The notes under the pieces: generated by a model
What the model was told of the DNA's origin: nothing
The model's input: only the letters and a program-made list of their open reading frames with translations
Database searches by the model: none
Position numbers and translations under genes: made by a program
DNA from: Lotus japonicus
Lineage: Eukaryota; Streptophyta; Magnoliopsida; Fabales; Fabaceae
Length of the DNA stretch: 64,000 nt
Direction of reading: 5' to 3'
NCBI RefSeq assembly: GCF_012489685.1
Contig: NC_080045.1
Span: 51,605,096 to 51,669,095, forward strand
Shown: in pieces, positions 34,091 to 46,560 of the stretch
How positions within the stretch are numbered: the stretch's first letter is position 1
How the letters are laid out: each line of letters begins with the position of its first letter

Positions 34091-36240
34091 AAGTTCGTAT
34101 GCTTGTGAGGCTAATGATATCGGAAAGAGTAACACAATAAATGGGGGTTTGAATTGTGTTCCCTAAAAACTTGAGTTTTCAAACGATTTTAAGTTTAGAA
34201 AGAATTTTCGCAATCGTTTGATGCAGCGGTTAAATATAAAGATAGTGAAGTATAGGACAATAAGTACACAACGATATATCATGGTTCACCCACAAACGAT
34301 GGAGTTACGTCCAGTCCTTGGCAGCATCAAGATTTTCACTAACAAGTATCAATGACTTCTCCTATAACAAGTATTAGACATTACTTCTCCCACAACAAGT
34401 ATTAGACATGACTTCTCCCACAAGCATTCTACAAGACTTCTCCTAGGAATTATTAGACAGGACTTCTCTCAACAACAAGTATTATGCATGACTTCTCCTA
34501 AGATCTTTTGCAAGATCGTTTGGTTCTACTGAGTTCTCTTCTTTCAAGAGGGCTTATAGACTTTTACAGCGCTTATGAACTACAAAGTGTTTGAGAAGGA
34601 TTTGACTCTTGAGTATACTTTGTGTTCTAAATCTAGAGAGATTGCATAGAGGATTTGACTCTTTAGTTTTTCTCTCAGACGATAAGGATTTGACTTTTGA
34701 GCTTGTTGAAGAAAATTATTCAAATGAAAAGTTCTAGCTTATTTTCTTGAGTCTGAACATCTTCAAGTCCTCTTTTTATACTTCAAGTGTTTCATGGAGA
34801 GGTTAAGAGCCGTTGGATTGTGTAGAGCAACTTGAGTACAAGTCGTTGGATCAAACAGACTTCTTGTCAGGTGCATTTAATGCCTTGTACTTCTTTGACG
34901 AAGACTTGTTGCTACAATGTGTATCTATGAGGTAACATCTTGAGCCTTGTTTCATTCCTTGTGAGCGAGAAGGAGAAAACTAATTGTGACAATGTTGTAC
35001 TGTATCCTTGAACAAAGTGCTTTGAGGGCACGTGATTTACTGCACTGGCTTTCTCTTCTTGAATATCAGAGATTTCAAATTGAATGTGCCGCTCAATATC
35101 TAGATATTGCTCTTCCTTTATCAGTGGTTGAGACAGACAATGATGATCTTCATTAGATGGAGTCTTCTCAGACGATCTATTGGCTTTGACTTTTCTTCTA
35201 CAACTTGATATGATATTTTGGCTCTTCTCGTCTTCTTGATCTTCTACTATATTCTTGATAAGACGATTTAGCATAATAGACTTCCTTTAGCTTAGGTAAT
35301 CTGCTTTGACGCTTTGATATTTCTCTTTCTTTGCTTGGTCAGACGTTTCACAGATTTGCCTTTTCTCAGCTTGTGTAGTCTGTCGTGTCGCTTTGTCTTT
35401 TCTTTGTACGTTGACTAGATTGAGCTTTGATTGTAGTATCATAGGACGATGGAAATGTGATTCATGAAGGATATTTCCTGAAAAAGAAAATCACATTGAA
35501 AGTTTGAGTATAGCATTAAGACTCTCTGAAAATTGTTATCATTCAAAACATGATAGACAATGTATGCATTGTTTTGATCTCTTGTGTCTTTCTCCTCGAC
35601 CAATGGGCTCTCCTGTCTCCCCCAACAATTTTTGAGAATTCAAGTGCGGAGTTTGAGTCCCACATTAGTTAAGTATAAGTGAGGAGAAGACTTTATAAGA
35701 GATGTGACCCATAAACCTAATGCTTTAAGGTTTTGGGTTAAGATGTGGTGTCGATATCTCTTGGTATCTTACTCCTCGGCCTATGGGCTCGATACATAGT
35801 ATTTAAGTGATTCAAGCACCATCCTATCACATTACTTATTTTTTATGTGTAAATCAAAGATATGCGACCTCAAATCCTATTTATATTTCTAGAAAGAGAA
35901 AAAATTGTTCGCACTTTTTCTCAAGGTAATTTAGTTATCATATTTTAATGTGTAAATTACACTACGCTACCTTGAGATTTTCCTATATAACATGCACTAA
36001 ATGCTAAACTTACTCAAATATTACATTTCACCCCATTACCAAGTAGCATTACTTAAAAAAAATATTGTGATAGAAATTTGTGAATTCGTAGCTAATACTA
36101 TCGAAAATATAGATGTGAATTCTATTGAAAATATCATGAATTAACTTTACTTAATGTTTTACTTCAAATTTAGTGACAGAACTTTCCGCCACTAAAATAT
36201 TTATCATTAAATTTCTCCCAAATATTGAGCTACTCATCTA
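34091..36240. repeat. Unclassified repeat DNA
   Basis: A simple direct-repeat zone at about 34320-34510 iterates GACTTCTCC followed by ACAAGTATTAGACAT-like units about five times. A 120-residue minus ORF at 34912-35274 has no domain I recognise. The stretch at 35640-35830 resembles LTR-type leader sequence but paired ends are not visible. No gene is supported. Confidence 0.35.
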
Positions 36241-36607
36241 GTTACTAATTTAGTGACACATGGATTGATTACGCTTCGGATCCTCCACCATAGCTTCTCA
36301 TCAAACTCCATCATCCTCGGATTCGGCTCTAACGTTGTAGTTGATTGGGCAGAATTCTTCCCCTTTTCATCAATATTCGTCCGTTATTTTTAATGTTATA
36401 GAGCTTGCATCCAGAGCTTGAGATGTGTCGTTTAAGTATACTTTACGTGAGGGAAATGCAACTGCAAGCCTCCTCTGGGGTAGGTCTGGTGATCCTTGAT
36501 CAACCCTTGTGAATTTGGTGACAGTTTTGGTGTGTGATTATTCGAGCACCTTGACCCTTAGATTGTAATTTTCTTTTTCTATTTCCTTAGCTTCCTTTAT
36601 CCGAAAA
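36241..36607 (+). pseudogene. LINE 3' end relic (RNase H tail)
   Basis: A frame near 36440-36500 reads YTLREGNATASLLWGRSG, matching the RNase H end of plant LINEs (VxREGNxxADxLAxxG), then a stop. The stretch ends with TTTATCCGAAAAAAAGGA, an A-rich LINE-like tail. Degenerate. Confidence 0.4.
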
Positions 36608-37614
36608 AAAGGAAATAACCTCTTACGTTTCCATGAAAAATGAGTTATTTATATTTGTGGCACCATCTATTTATTCACCAAACAAGATTTTTATAAGTAA
36701 TTTTTTCTTTGAAACACAATTTTTATTTTACCACATAAGAGATTATTTCGACTTGAACGCATGACGGGTACGAGTTCAAGTCCCGACAAAAATCTCTTGT
36801 TAGTTTTTATTTTATTTTAAAGGGGCACAAGAATGAAAAATAAGTGATAAAAAATAACTATATGATTTGTTGGTGCGTAGTTAAATGAGAGAGCAATACA
36901 AAAAATATATACAGTTATTACATTTACTCGTGATCAGTAATTCAATAAAATGTTTAAAAATAAGAATGAGATTAATAATTATATTTTTCAATCTACAATT
37001 AGGTTGGTAAAGTAGTATAAAATTAGGGTCATGCACATATTTTTATCTAGTAGTTTAAGGTTTTGAAATAATTGGTTAATTATAGATTATAGCTCTTCAC
37101 ATATTTACAATTGCTGTTAAAGTATCTAGTTAGTGACAGATTTTGCTACTGTATTTTAGCAATTACAGTTACCATATATCTAGTTAGTAACAGATTGTGT
37201 TTACACATAGTGACTCATAATTTCTAACAGAATCTGCTGCAACAGCCACTATACGCAACTGAAATATAGCACACAAATTAACTTTTCTTTTGCTTTCGTT
37301 GCCATATCTTTGCACTTTCCACAACAAATACAACATAGCCTTCTAAATATTGCTCCTAAAATACCGCCACTAACGGTTACAAATGGACGGTGAAACACCA
37401 AACACCACCTCAAAACCCGCCATTAATAGCACACAATAATCGCCACCTTTCCTCTTAATCTTTTCACCTTCGAATTTATTCACATTCCACATAATTTTTC
37501 CCACCGCGGCGAGGCAGAGCAAGGCTGTCCCCTTGCAGCCTCCCGCCACCACCGCCACCGCAACAACAACCGCCGCGACTATCAAATAGTAATAGTATTT
37601 TTTTTTTAAATTCA
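36608..37614. other. Spacer and promoter region of the DUF1685 gene
   Basis: No gene to about 37300. A tRNA-like B-box phrase, GAGTTCAAGTCCC, at about 36772-36784 may be a SINE scrap. The last 120 bases before the ATG are CG-rich (CCGCCACC repeats) and are probably the 5' leader. The minus-strand ORFs at 37370-37790 are shadows. Confidence 0.4.
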
Positions 37615-38954
37615 ATGGAGGAGCAGAAATGTGAGGCAGCTGCCGCCGTGTGGTCCTCTTCTTCTTCGTCTTCGCCGATTCCGAGCGAGTCGGAGGAGGA
37701 GCTGCAGCACATGGAGTTGGTACCGGTAGGGTGGAAGAACAAGAAGCGGCTGTCCAAGCAGCTATCGCTGTGTGAGAGGACGAGAGACATTGCGTGGGAG
37801 AGGCGGCGCCGGCAAGAGAGGAGGAGGAGCTCGGTGCTTCAGGATTGTGTTTGTGATGATCTCACCGATGAGGACCTGCATGAGCTTAAAGGGTGTATAG
37901 AGCTTGGGTTTGGATTCAATGAGGAAGATGGACAGAGGTTGTGTAACACGTTGCCAGCGCTTGACCTATATTTCGCGGTGAACCGGAGGTTGTCGCCGAG
38001 CCCAGTCTCCACCCCTCAAAGCCGTGGTTCTTCCCTTGGTGCCCGTTCATCATCCTTTGGAAGCCCCAGGAGTGATGATTCCTGGAAGATTTGTAGCCCA
38101 GGTATAGTGGCATTGCATTTTTTTTCCCAAAACAAACAATACTAGCTTCATGTGTTTCGGGTCATGTTTAGAAACTCGGTCGAGAAAACCACTATAAAAA
38201 AAAATTAGAATAGGCAGCAGCAAAAATTAAGGTAAATTGCACCTGTCCAACATGGTTTCGGTCTCATGTGGTATTCAAATAAGTTTTCAAACATGCAAAC
38301 TAAGGCAATATTTAATTTGGATCATGATTTTGAAAATTTGATTCAACGGAAAAAGTTGGCGACCCAAATATTTTTGTTATTCTTCAACTTATTTGGAGAC
38401 ATGTTTGACAAACTTATTAAAATTTTGACTTGATTTGGCCAACCATGTTTGTTAGAGAAACCCAAATTATTCACCTCAAACACTTGTTTTGGAGGTGTAA
38501 GCTGTAATGTAAGAAATTACCAAAAGTGTCTTTGACCCCAGAATCAATTCTGAGAGGATGAAATCAATTTTGGGTGACATTGTAGATTTTGGGTCAATTT
38601 CAATCCTAAAATCAATTTTGCTAGTAGTTAGAAAACCTTCAGTCATAAATTACCTGGGAAACCTTACAACTCAATAACTTAATTTCTTCATACTAACAAA
38701 ATAGTATTTTTCATTAATGTTTTTAAACATTTCATTTCACATCCTACTCTTGGCAGAATCAATTATGATTTCTGGTTTCCAAATACACGCCAAGTCGCCA
38801 AATCTTTTGTTTTTTGGGTTAACAAGGTTTGTGTTATAGTTTGCTGATGTGGGTGTGTTTGTGCAATGCAGGGGATGACCCTGAACTGGTGAAGACCAAG
38901 TTAAGGCATTGGGCTCAAGCCGTTGCTTGTTCTGTGATGCAATCTTCTTCTTGA
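37615..38954 (+). CDS. DUF1685 family protein, function unknown
   Basis: Two exons, 37615-38101 and 38872-38954, GT-AG intron of 770 bp, 189 residues. The start follows an A/T-rich leader and reads MEEQKCEAAAAVW. The N terminus has a Ser run and acidic SESEEEL. A basic block, WERRRRQERRR (61-71), could serve nuclear import. The conserved domain covers about 80-127: DDLTDEDLHELKGCIELGFG, then NTLPALDLYFAVNRR. A Ser/Pro-rich linker follows (SPSPVSTPQSRGSS). The second exon encodes the conserved end, DDPELVKTKLRHWAQAVACS. All family landmarks are present and the gene looks intact. These plant-specific proteins have no firm biochemical role. Confidence 0.9.
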
Positions 38955-39729
38955 AGTTGTTGGATGTTGTTCTGTACAGAGGGATGTTAATTCTAGAGAT
39001 GCATGGACAAAGAGTAAGAAAGAAAGACCGGAAAAATCAAAGGAAAAAGAGGAGCTAGCTCGGGTGTAGAGTTTACTGATCATTTAACCAAACCAGATTC
39101 CTCCTTCAGGGGATTTATTTGTTGGAGCTTGAAGAATTCATTCAATGCTAACAACATTAACCGGTTCGAAGATACTTAACGGTCTAACTAACCAATCACC
39201 ACCGCAGTTTTTCTTCTTTGCCGTTTCTCTTGCTTGCTTGCGCATAGTTTCAATCTCAAACTGTCTTTTGCAGGGTCTATTCATCATCATATAGAAATTT
39301 TTGAGTCACATGGTAAAATAGTGCCATTACCATAGCATGTTTCTGTCTCTTTTTACCATGTCGAAGGTTAAATTCAAAGGCATTAATCAATGTAATGTCA
39401 GAGATCACCATTCATGAGTAGATAAGCTCCACCACACCTCTTTAGCATAGGACTGGCATGATTTGATTGTAGAAGATACACAGAGAAGTAAATGTGCAAA
39501 ATGTATGTTTCATTCTGATTCTGATGAACTCTTCCAAATCAAATCTCGTGGTCATTTTATCTGGTTTCTTTTTGTCTCATTGGTCAATCAATAGATGAAT
39601 GTGAATCTTGGATCATTTGAATGCAACCTAAATACCAATTAAAATCATATTTACTTAATAGGTGTTTGACTTGTTATGTTTATATGACTTCTGAGTTTTG
39701 GTTAAATATGTTTTTCCCCTAAAAATTTA
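38955..39729. other. 3' region of the DUF1685 gene
   Basis: Probably 3' UTR for the first few hundred bases, then AT-rich spacer. No other gene is seen. Confidence 0.4.
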
Positions 39730-40140
39730 GATTTTGAGTTTAGTTCATCGGCCATGTAAATTTGCATTTTGGGGCATTACAATCGTCGGGAATCAGGTGA
39801 AGGCTAATGCTCTAACTTTTCTCTCGCAAGCGATTTGTGTTGTTGAGTGTTGGAAGGAATCTCAAGCTCTTTGGGTCCTCAATGGAAGGAAGCAACTCTG
39901 CATAGTCCACCTCACAAATAACGTTATAATACTCGTGGTTCCATAAAGAGAGACCTTCACACAACCAATTGGCCTCTAAAATGAACGGATTTCCACCAAC
40001 TTCGAACGCTTGGAAGCCACAAATCCACTTGCCATGCTCATCCCAAACAAGACCCTAACCGGCTAACCCATGCACTTATCGCTCTCCCTGTAGCTACCAT
40101 TCGTGTTTAGCTTTACAGCGCCACATGAAGAGGGGGTGAG
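39730..40140 (-). pseudogene. Degenerate LINE RNase H relic
   Basis: On the minus strand, in more than one frame, phrases such as WDEHGKWICGFQAFEVG, ILEANWLCEGLSLWNH and ICEVDYAELL match a plant LINE RNase H (RVT_3). They parallel DHNGRWVVGCFSG, KAEAVALREVLSLAWD and ICEVDCAALV in the better copy at 40803-41558. Stops and frameshifts throughout. Confidence 0.5.
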
Positions 40141-40696
40141 ACCATGATTTCATCATTAATAAAGAAGCATCACGGTGCATGATAGGAGAAGATACCACCC
40201 GCAAAGAACCATCATGCTCGTGACAAATCTTCCACTAAGCTTCCTTAAGCGACTAAGGGTGGTCCTAAAAAACCATGTTATTCTGCCATTTTCAAACACC
40301 TCACTAGCCGTAATAAATTTTAAGACTGGCAATACTTCACGCAAGGTTAGTAATCTTATAAACTACATCCGAAAGCTGGAAATTGAGCCAATATATCGCA
40401 CCCATTATGAGTCACACTTCCCTAGAGTGAGGAGAATCTCCGAGACAATGAAGAGCATCTTCTACTAAAGATAAATATCGTGTGCAGGCTGTTGAGTGAG
40501 CTAAATTACATTTGAATATATTTTATTTATATGAAAATGCAGACATTCTTCATAACTTGTAATTTCCACATTCAGTCCAAAGAATCAACAGGGTTCACAA
40601 AATCTAATTTGAAGCCTATGTTAAAATTTACATTATTATAGTATACCAATTAAATTCTAAAATTACAATATAAAGCATTAGTTTTAATGATAATAC
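40141..40696. other. Spacer between LINE relics
   Basis: Short ORFs overlap on both strands (40156-40468) with no recognised domain. AT-rich towards 40696. Confidence 0.3.
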
Positions 40697-41580
40697 TTTT
40701 TTTTTGATACATCGGAAAACTATCAGCAAAATAAAACTAAGGAACTGACAAAGAGTCCTTCAACAGAAAGTACTCCACATCAGGGTCTGGGACATCAATG
40801 ATCTAGGATCCTAAGGAACTTGTAGCTGCCCCCCGCCTTGCCAAGTGATCCGCTACCGCATTGCTCTCCCGATGAATACAACTAAGCTTCACCTCCCAAT
40901 CCCACCTCAACATCTCCTTGATGGTATACAACACCAGGAAATCCGAGTGCAACTGAACAGCTGCTTCATCTGCTAAGGTGGTCACAAGCGCAGCACAGTC
41001 AACCTCACATATGACTCTCCGAAAACCTCGATCCCATGCTAGACTGAGTACCTCTCGTAGCGCTACCGCTTCCGCCTTAAACACACTATATCCGGCGTTC
41101 CCGGAGAAACATCCCACCACCCAACGGCCATTGTGGTCTCGAATGATCCCACCACCACCAATCCGCTGGTCCATGTCGCGAAAGCTCCCATCAGAGTTGC
41201 ATTTTACCACCTTCGGTGGCGGTGGAAACCAGGCATGGCAAAGAAGAGAGTTGTTCACAGAACTGCTGCGCACCCAATCATCATGATCATGCGATAATTT
41301 CCGCCACGCCACCTCGAAGGGCCAAGGTTGCGGATCCAACAACGAATTACATCTCCACTTCCAGGATGCCCACAAACCTGCTAAGAACTTAATCCCATGC
41401 GTGCCACGAGCCAACGAGGACACCCAAACCGCCAAATCAGAGCATCGAAAATTCGGCCATTGCACCAAGCCGCTGCCACAGGTCCCAAGATCGCGGACAA
41501 TCCCTGAGACAGTGAAGACCATCCTCAACGGCGCTCGCACAATGCATACATGTTGCATCTACAACTAAATGGCAACGAAC
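40697..41580 (-). mobile_element. 5'-truncated LINE (non-LTR retrotransposon)
   Basis: On the minus strand this is the 3' end of a LINE: a protein tail (40803-41558), a short 3' UTR, then the end TTTTCCGATGTATCAAAAAA with a 9-base poly(A) at 40697-40705. GC is high against its surroundings, which suggests a recent insertion. 5' truncation is usual for LINEs. Confidence 0.75.
40803..41558 (-). CDS. LINE ORF2 C-terminus with RNase H domain (partial)
   Basis: The 251-residue open frame is the C-terminal part of a LINE polyprotein; the first Met may only be internal. The first 60 residues resemble the post-RT zinc-binding or linker segment. RNase H occupies about 115-245: VKCNSDGSF (first Asp), FKAEAVALREVL (Glu), CEVDCAALV (second Asp) and HRESNAVADHLARRG (last Asp). 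All four acidic positions are kept. RNase H removes the RNA strand during target-primed reverse transcription. Reverse transcriptase and endonuclease are absent, so it cannot move on its own. Confidence 0.75.
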   Translation of the reverse strand: MQHVCIVRAPLRMVFTVSGIVRDLGTCGSGLVQWPNFRCSDLAVWVSSLARGTHGIKFLAGLWASWKWRCNSLLDPQPWPFEVAWRKLSHDHDDWVRSSSVNNSLLCHAWFPPPPKVVKCNSDGSFRDMDQRIGGGGIIRDHNGRWVVGCFSGNAGYSVFKAEAVALREVLSLAWDRGFRRVICEVDCAALVTTLADEAAVQLHSDFLVLYTIKEMLRWDWEVKLSCIHRESNAVADHLARRGAATSSLGS

Positions 41581-42589
41581 TCTAAAACCAATACTTTAAA
41601 TGATTTGCCAAAGAAAAAAAATAATTTCTACTTGTAGTATTACTATTTATTTTTTAAAACGGAAAGATTCAAATAGTATTTTTTTGTTTGTTTTGAAAAA
41701 CAGTTTTAAAAATTGTTTCCAAAAGTTATTTTTAAATACAGAAAATTGAATCAAACAATCTCATATCTGCTCCCTAATCACCTCACTTCATTTTTTTATT
41801 TTTAACATTTTTTAATTTTAAGTTAGTTGTAATGTGAGAAGATTGTATGTATTTTATAAGAGTGAAGAAACAAGTTGGAACTAAAAAGAGTCATGTAAAA
41901 TACATACAATCTTCTCACATACTAATCGGCCGAAGAAACAAGTTGGAACTAAAAAGAGTCAAGTAAATGTTTTTGGAGTTTAATTATTATTTTTTATAGG
42001 TCAATGGTAGTGGTTAGTTGTTAGTAATTACAAATGTTCTTTTTCAGGATTTGAACCTTAGACCATTTCCAACACTTATTTCTACCCTTAACTCAATCAA
42101 GTGAATTACGTTATCATGTATTAATAATGTAAAAAAAGAATACAATAATTCAATTAGAAATAGTTCATTAATTTATCAAAATAAAATCACCAAAAAAGAG
42201 TGATGATATCATTTAATCTAGTGATGTAAGCAATGATGTCACTTTAATATGAAAAAACTGGCGGACACAAGGATAAAGTCATCAAAGCAAGGGTTTTAGG
42301 TCCCAAAAAAATATTTTTACTAAGTAAAAAATGCCCCAATTTTTTTTACTAAGTCAAAAGGACAAAAAAACCAAGCATTAATACTGAGTCAAATTTTGTT
42401 TTACCAAGTAAAAAAAGACCCAAAAAGAGTCTCATTTTAAAGTTTGTTTTAGCTAGACCTCATTTAGTGTTGGCCGACCTGCGAAAAAAGCATGTATTGA
42501 AATAAGCTTTATATTTTGGCCAAAAAAAAGTTTTATTTATTTTTTGTAAATTAATAATATAAAAATAAGTAAATAACCTAAAACTGGAG
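41581..42589. other. AT-rich spacer
   Basis: No gene. A direct repeat of GAAGAAACAAGTTGGAACTA followed by AAAAGAGTCA occurs at about 41863 and 41933. A degenerate minus-strand tRNA-like stretch with B box GGTTCAAATCC lies near 42047-42115. Confidence 0.4.
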
Positions 42590-42760
42590 GTTGGTTCAAG
42601 TGGTACATGTTTGATTTCCCTTAAGCAAGGTCTCGGGTTCGAGTCTTGTGGATGAAACGCCGAGAGAGTTAGCCCTACCATGATGTGGATGTTCCCGACT
42701 CGAACATGATTGCCTCTGAAGGAGTACATCTGTCATACACCAAAAAAATTTAAAAGATGT
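42590..42760 (+). mobile_element. tRNA-derived SINE
   Basis: The A box GGTTCAAGTGGT (42593-42604) and B box GGGTTCGAGTC (42635-42645) are close to consensus and about 31 bases apart. The unrelated body ends in an A-rich stretch near 42743-42770. Typical plant SINE layout. Confidence 0.7.
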
Positions 42761-43193
42761 ACAAGTAAAAAAAAATTATTTTAGAATGATGTGTATTGTA
42801 AAAGCATAAAGAAAAAAAAACTGCGGTTTGAATTGTTTTCTTTCAAATTTTCAAGAAGCATGAAGAGCATATCAAAGGGATGATGTGAGGAAGAAAACTA
42901 AGTTTTGTTTTGGTCAATGGTTAATGTTATGTCATTAAACCAGCAAAGGGTGTTGAATGGAGCTTTTGTATCTCCAGACTGTACATAAGAACATAGCTGA
43001 TAGCCCCAAGGGCTAAAAACTAAAGAACTCAACAAGAGCAAAGCCAGTAGAGATGGACCAAATTGCATACGCTTGCTAGTGGAAAAAGGACATGGTGGTA
43101 CCAAACAAACCAATTAAAAACCACCAGCCTGCAATAAACTCAACACCTACCAAGGTTCTTATTAAAACTGTTAAGAGGTGGTTGGTGACATAA
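42761..43193. other. Spacer, no gene
   Basis: The 71-residue minus ORF at 42898-43113 has no recognised domain. AT-rich to 43193. Confidence 0.3.
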
Positions 43194-43202
43194 AAACAAA
43201 AA

Positions 43203-44206
43203 GAGTAAAATACACTTACCCCCTCAAGGTTTGCTAGAAAAACACTTCACCCCATTCTTATTCAAAATATACACTCCACCTCACTCATTTTATCATGTTA
43301 ACTCCATCCAAAAGATGCTAACGAAATATTCCATTCAAATCAAAATTATTTAATGTAAACTTATTTTTCCATTTCTTTTTTTTTCTGGTTATTTTTTATT
43401 TTATTTTTTTAAAAAAAAAAACCTCACTTTCAAATAAAAATTGTTTAACACCAGTTCCATTTTAAAAAAAAAATGTTAGTTTCAACAAAAAAGAATATAA
43501 CATCACAATTACTAGTAATACCCAATTTATAAAGGATTTTTATAAATAGTGAATTATATAAAAATATTTCGAAATTAATTTCATACTAATTAAAATTTCA
43601 CCAAATAAATACTAATTAAATTTCTTTTTCCTAGATTTATAAAAAAATGTTGCTTATGAATTCATTGAGTAATGTATGGATATTATTTAATAAAATTCTC
43701 TTATCATATATCAATAACATCCCTCATTTTCAATTACTAAAAGTAATATATACTTTAACATTTAACATGTTATAACCAACGCGATCATATTATCCAAATT
43801 AATTAATTAATTAAAATAATAATATAACTTTATATTCTTTTATGGAGTGGAAGTTTAACGTACTTTTACCATAAGTTTTAATTTAAAACTATTTCATACA
43901 TATTTATTCTTGAATTATTTTATAAAATGGTTACTTTATATACCAGCTCCAACGGTATGCAAGATTGAGAATATTTGTTTGGTCAAATATTAGAAAGTGA
44001 CGTTTTTTTCTGAAAAAAAAATAACCAGAAAAAAAAGGAAAAATAAGTTTACATTAAATAATTTTGATTTGAATGGAATATTCCCTTAGCATCTTTTTGA
44101 ATGAGGTTAACTTGATAAAATGAGTGAGGTGGAGTGTATATTTTGAATAAGAATGGGGTGGAGTGTTTTTCTAGCAAACCTTGAGGGGGGTAAATGTATT
44201 TTACTC
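43203..44206. mobile_element. Mutator-like non-autonomous element with 9-bp TSD (1004 bp)
   Basis: The ends are GAGTAAAATACACTTACCCC and, inverted from the right, GAGTAAAATACATTTACCCC. The arms pair for about 190 bp (CTCAAGG, TTTGCTAGAAAAACACT, CACTCCACCTCACTCATTTT). Identical 9-bp flanks AAACAAAAA occur at 43194-43202 and 44207-44215. Non-coding AT-rich core. Confidence 0.85.
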
Positions 44207-44215
44207 AAACAAAAA

Positions 44216-45555
44216 TCACTCAACTCGCAATAGGAACCAGTACCACAGATAGTGACAATCAACCTTCCTCCTACAGCAACACAAATTAACTAAGTTTGTA
44301 AGAATATTAGTTAAAGAGTAATGATTCATTCAAACCTTACTTTCGTTTCTATCTCATTTTCACACATTTTTCTTTTTATCTAGCTTTGCATTTTCTGTTA
44401 AATCACATATCATATCACTTATTTTCCTTTTCTAGTTTTCTTTCTTCTCATTCGTCCAAGGTAACAGAGGGGAAAAAAACATACTCCATAATTCATTAAT
44501 TAAAACTTTAGTTGATTGTTTTATTTTTTTAGTATCTCAAAAGCCCATCTAACCCAACTATTGGCCCATATAACATGTTTGGGCTTCTTGTTTATTTCAT
44601 AGGCCCAACAAGTCCAATAAAATTTCATGCTGATTTCGAAGATCCATAATCTCCAATAAGGCTTCATCATAATCCCATAGATTCATCCGGTACCAATGAG
44701 ATTTCATCTTAATTTCAAATGCTCATGTAAGATAATTAGCGAAATAACTAATGTGATTATGTAGGTGTATTTAACCATAAGTGATATATTAGTTGATTTT
44801 ATGAGTGTTTGCATAAATATTTTGTGACCCTTATTTGATAATTAATAGGTGGACTTTTGTAAAGAAATTATCATCAGTTTGATTTTTATGTACACAATTA
44901 TTTTTGGAACTACAATAATTCATAATTCTTTAAAACAAAATCAGAATACATTCTTTGTTCCAACTTCTTTTTTAATTATTGGCTTTTTTATTTTCTTCTT
45001 AAACTAAAGACAAGGGAGCAAGCAAGTTGATAATGATGATGAATTAATGATTACTTTGTGCAAATGAAGACGTGTTTGGTTTTAATTCTAACACTATAGT
45101 TTAAAAAAAAAAATTCTAACACTATTAAATGTGGATCTATTTTTCTAAAAATAATTATTTATTGCTTTTACTTAATATGGATCACATCTAGATGTGGATC
45201 CATTTAGATTTTTCAAACAAACTGGGTCTTGGGTATCATAACCTTGCGTGAAGCACTCAGTATGATCCTAGTTTGTGTTCAAAATCTAACGTGAAGGAAG
45301 GAAATTGTTCCTTTCACCTCACATTGTTAATGTTGTTCACACATTAATGTCTCATAGATTTATTCCCTAGGACCCCCAAACACACACTTAATTTCTCATG
45401 AATTCATTATGTCTTAATATTTATTATTTACGGTTCCTACATCTACTAGCTTAGACAATTTACAAAATAAGCAAAGAGATTCTGTGTGTAATTAACCATA
45501 AGTACTATATAAGTTGTTTATACGGTTCATTTGCATAAGAATTATGTAACCCTTA
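44216..45555. other. AT-rich spacer, no gene
   Basis: No ORF with a recognised domain. A motif GCCCATCTAACCCAACTATT followed by GGCCCATAT near 44535-44575 is promoter-like (telo/GGCCCA type), but no gene follows. Confidence 0.3.
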
Positions 45556-45690
45556 TTTTTTTTTACATCGGAAAAATAAACTATAGTATCAGAAAGATAA
45601 ATTACAGCTCTCCAGAGTTGATCCCTGAACCTGCCTCTCATCAACCCATATGTCAATTAGCTCTTACCACTTGAGCTATGAATGAAAATT
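45556..45690 (-). mobile_element. tRNA-derived SINE sharing a LINE 3' tail
   Basis: On the minus strand, an A box TAGCTCAAGTGGTAAGAG (complement of 45661-45678) is followed by a B-box-like GGTTCAGGGATCAACTC (complement of 45615-45631). The 3' end TTTTTCCGATGT plus a 9-base poly(A) (45556-45564) resembles the LINE end at 40697-40716. Confidence 0.6.
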
Positions 45691-46149
45691 TGAGAAGAAA
45701 TTATCATATTTAGATGATACAGTAATATTTATGTACATAGGTTCTCTTTTGGATTACAATAAATCAATTTCATGTTTTGTTTGGTTGACAAAAGAAAAAT
45801 AGAAGAGAGAAAGGAATAAGTGAGGAGATGAGTAAAGCAAAAAAAATTGAGAAATTATATTTTGTAGGTTGTTTGGTATACATCTATATACTTTAGAAAA
45901 GAGGAAGGTTGTGAGACCCACCTAGCACACTTGGCACTCCAAGAATAACTTTCACTCAACCCCCCTCTTTGCCTGACAAGTGTCACCATGACATTGATTT
46001 GGACCAAAGTATTACAAGCCCATTTTTATATGAGTTTGGTATGGAGGCCTATTAGTTGGCAACACATTTATTTGAATTAAACCTATTTATTTGAATGCAA
46101 TAACAATTGATTCCACTCATTTATTTGAAAAAGTCAAATTGAAGAGCCA

Positions 46150-46560
46150 CAACTATAGAATAAAAACAGCATTCAAAAAATTGCCGAGTTTAATTATCCT
46201 TCTTTAATGCTACAATTTTTAAAAAGTATTCCAGAAGGTTAGGCTAAATTGAATGAAAAAAATTAAAGTTGAGTAAATTTATTTCCTTTCTCAATGAGTC
46301 AAAAATTCCAATTGTCACACAATTAATTTACAGCCAAAATTCCAGGAGTATTGAATAATTGTCGTTGATTGGGGCAATTATATAGATGTATAAATGAATA
46401 TAAAAGAATAAACCTAAAAAATCGGCCTCCTTGATTATCCTTCTTTAATGCTACTGATTTTAAAAAAATTTCCAGAAGGTTAGGCTAATTAGAAGGAAAA
46501 ATTTAAAATTGAGTAAGTTTATTTCCTTTCTCAATATAAAAGAATTAACCTAAAAAAACG
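46150..46560. repeat. Direct repeat inside the Helitron 5' part
   Basis: AATTATCCTTCTTTAATGCTAC, given here only by its first and last parts AATTATCC and TTAATGCTAC, begins a segment of about 130 bp at 46190. The segment recurs at about 46431 with TCCAGAAGGTTAGGCTAA and TTTATTTCCTTTCTCAAT. The period is about 240 bp. Confidence 0.65.

Noticed and set aside
34912..35274. 120-residue minus ORF
   Set aside because: No domain or signal recognised and it lies in repeat-like DNA; kept only as a note in the regional entry.
37370..37790. Minus-strand ORFs upstream of and overlapping DUF1685
   Set aside because: Shadows of the CG-rich leader and first exon of the DUF1685 gene.
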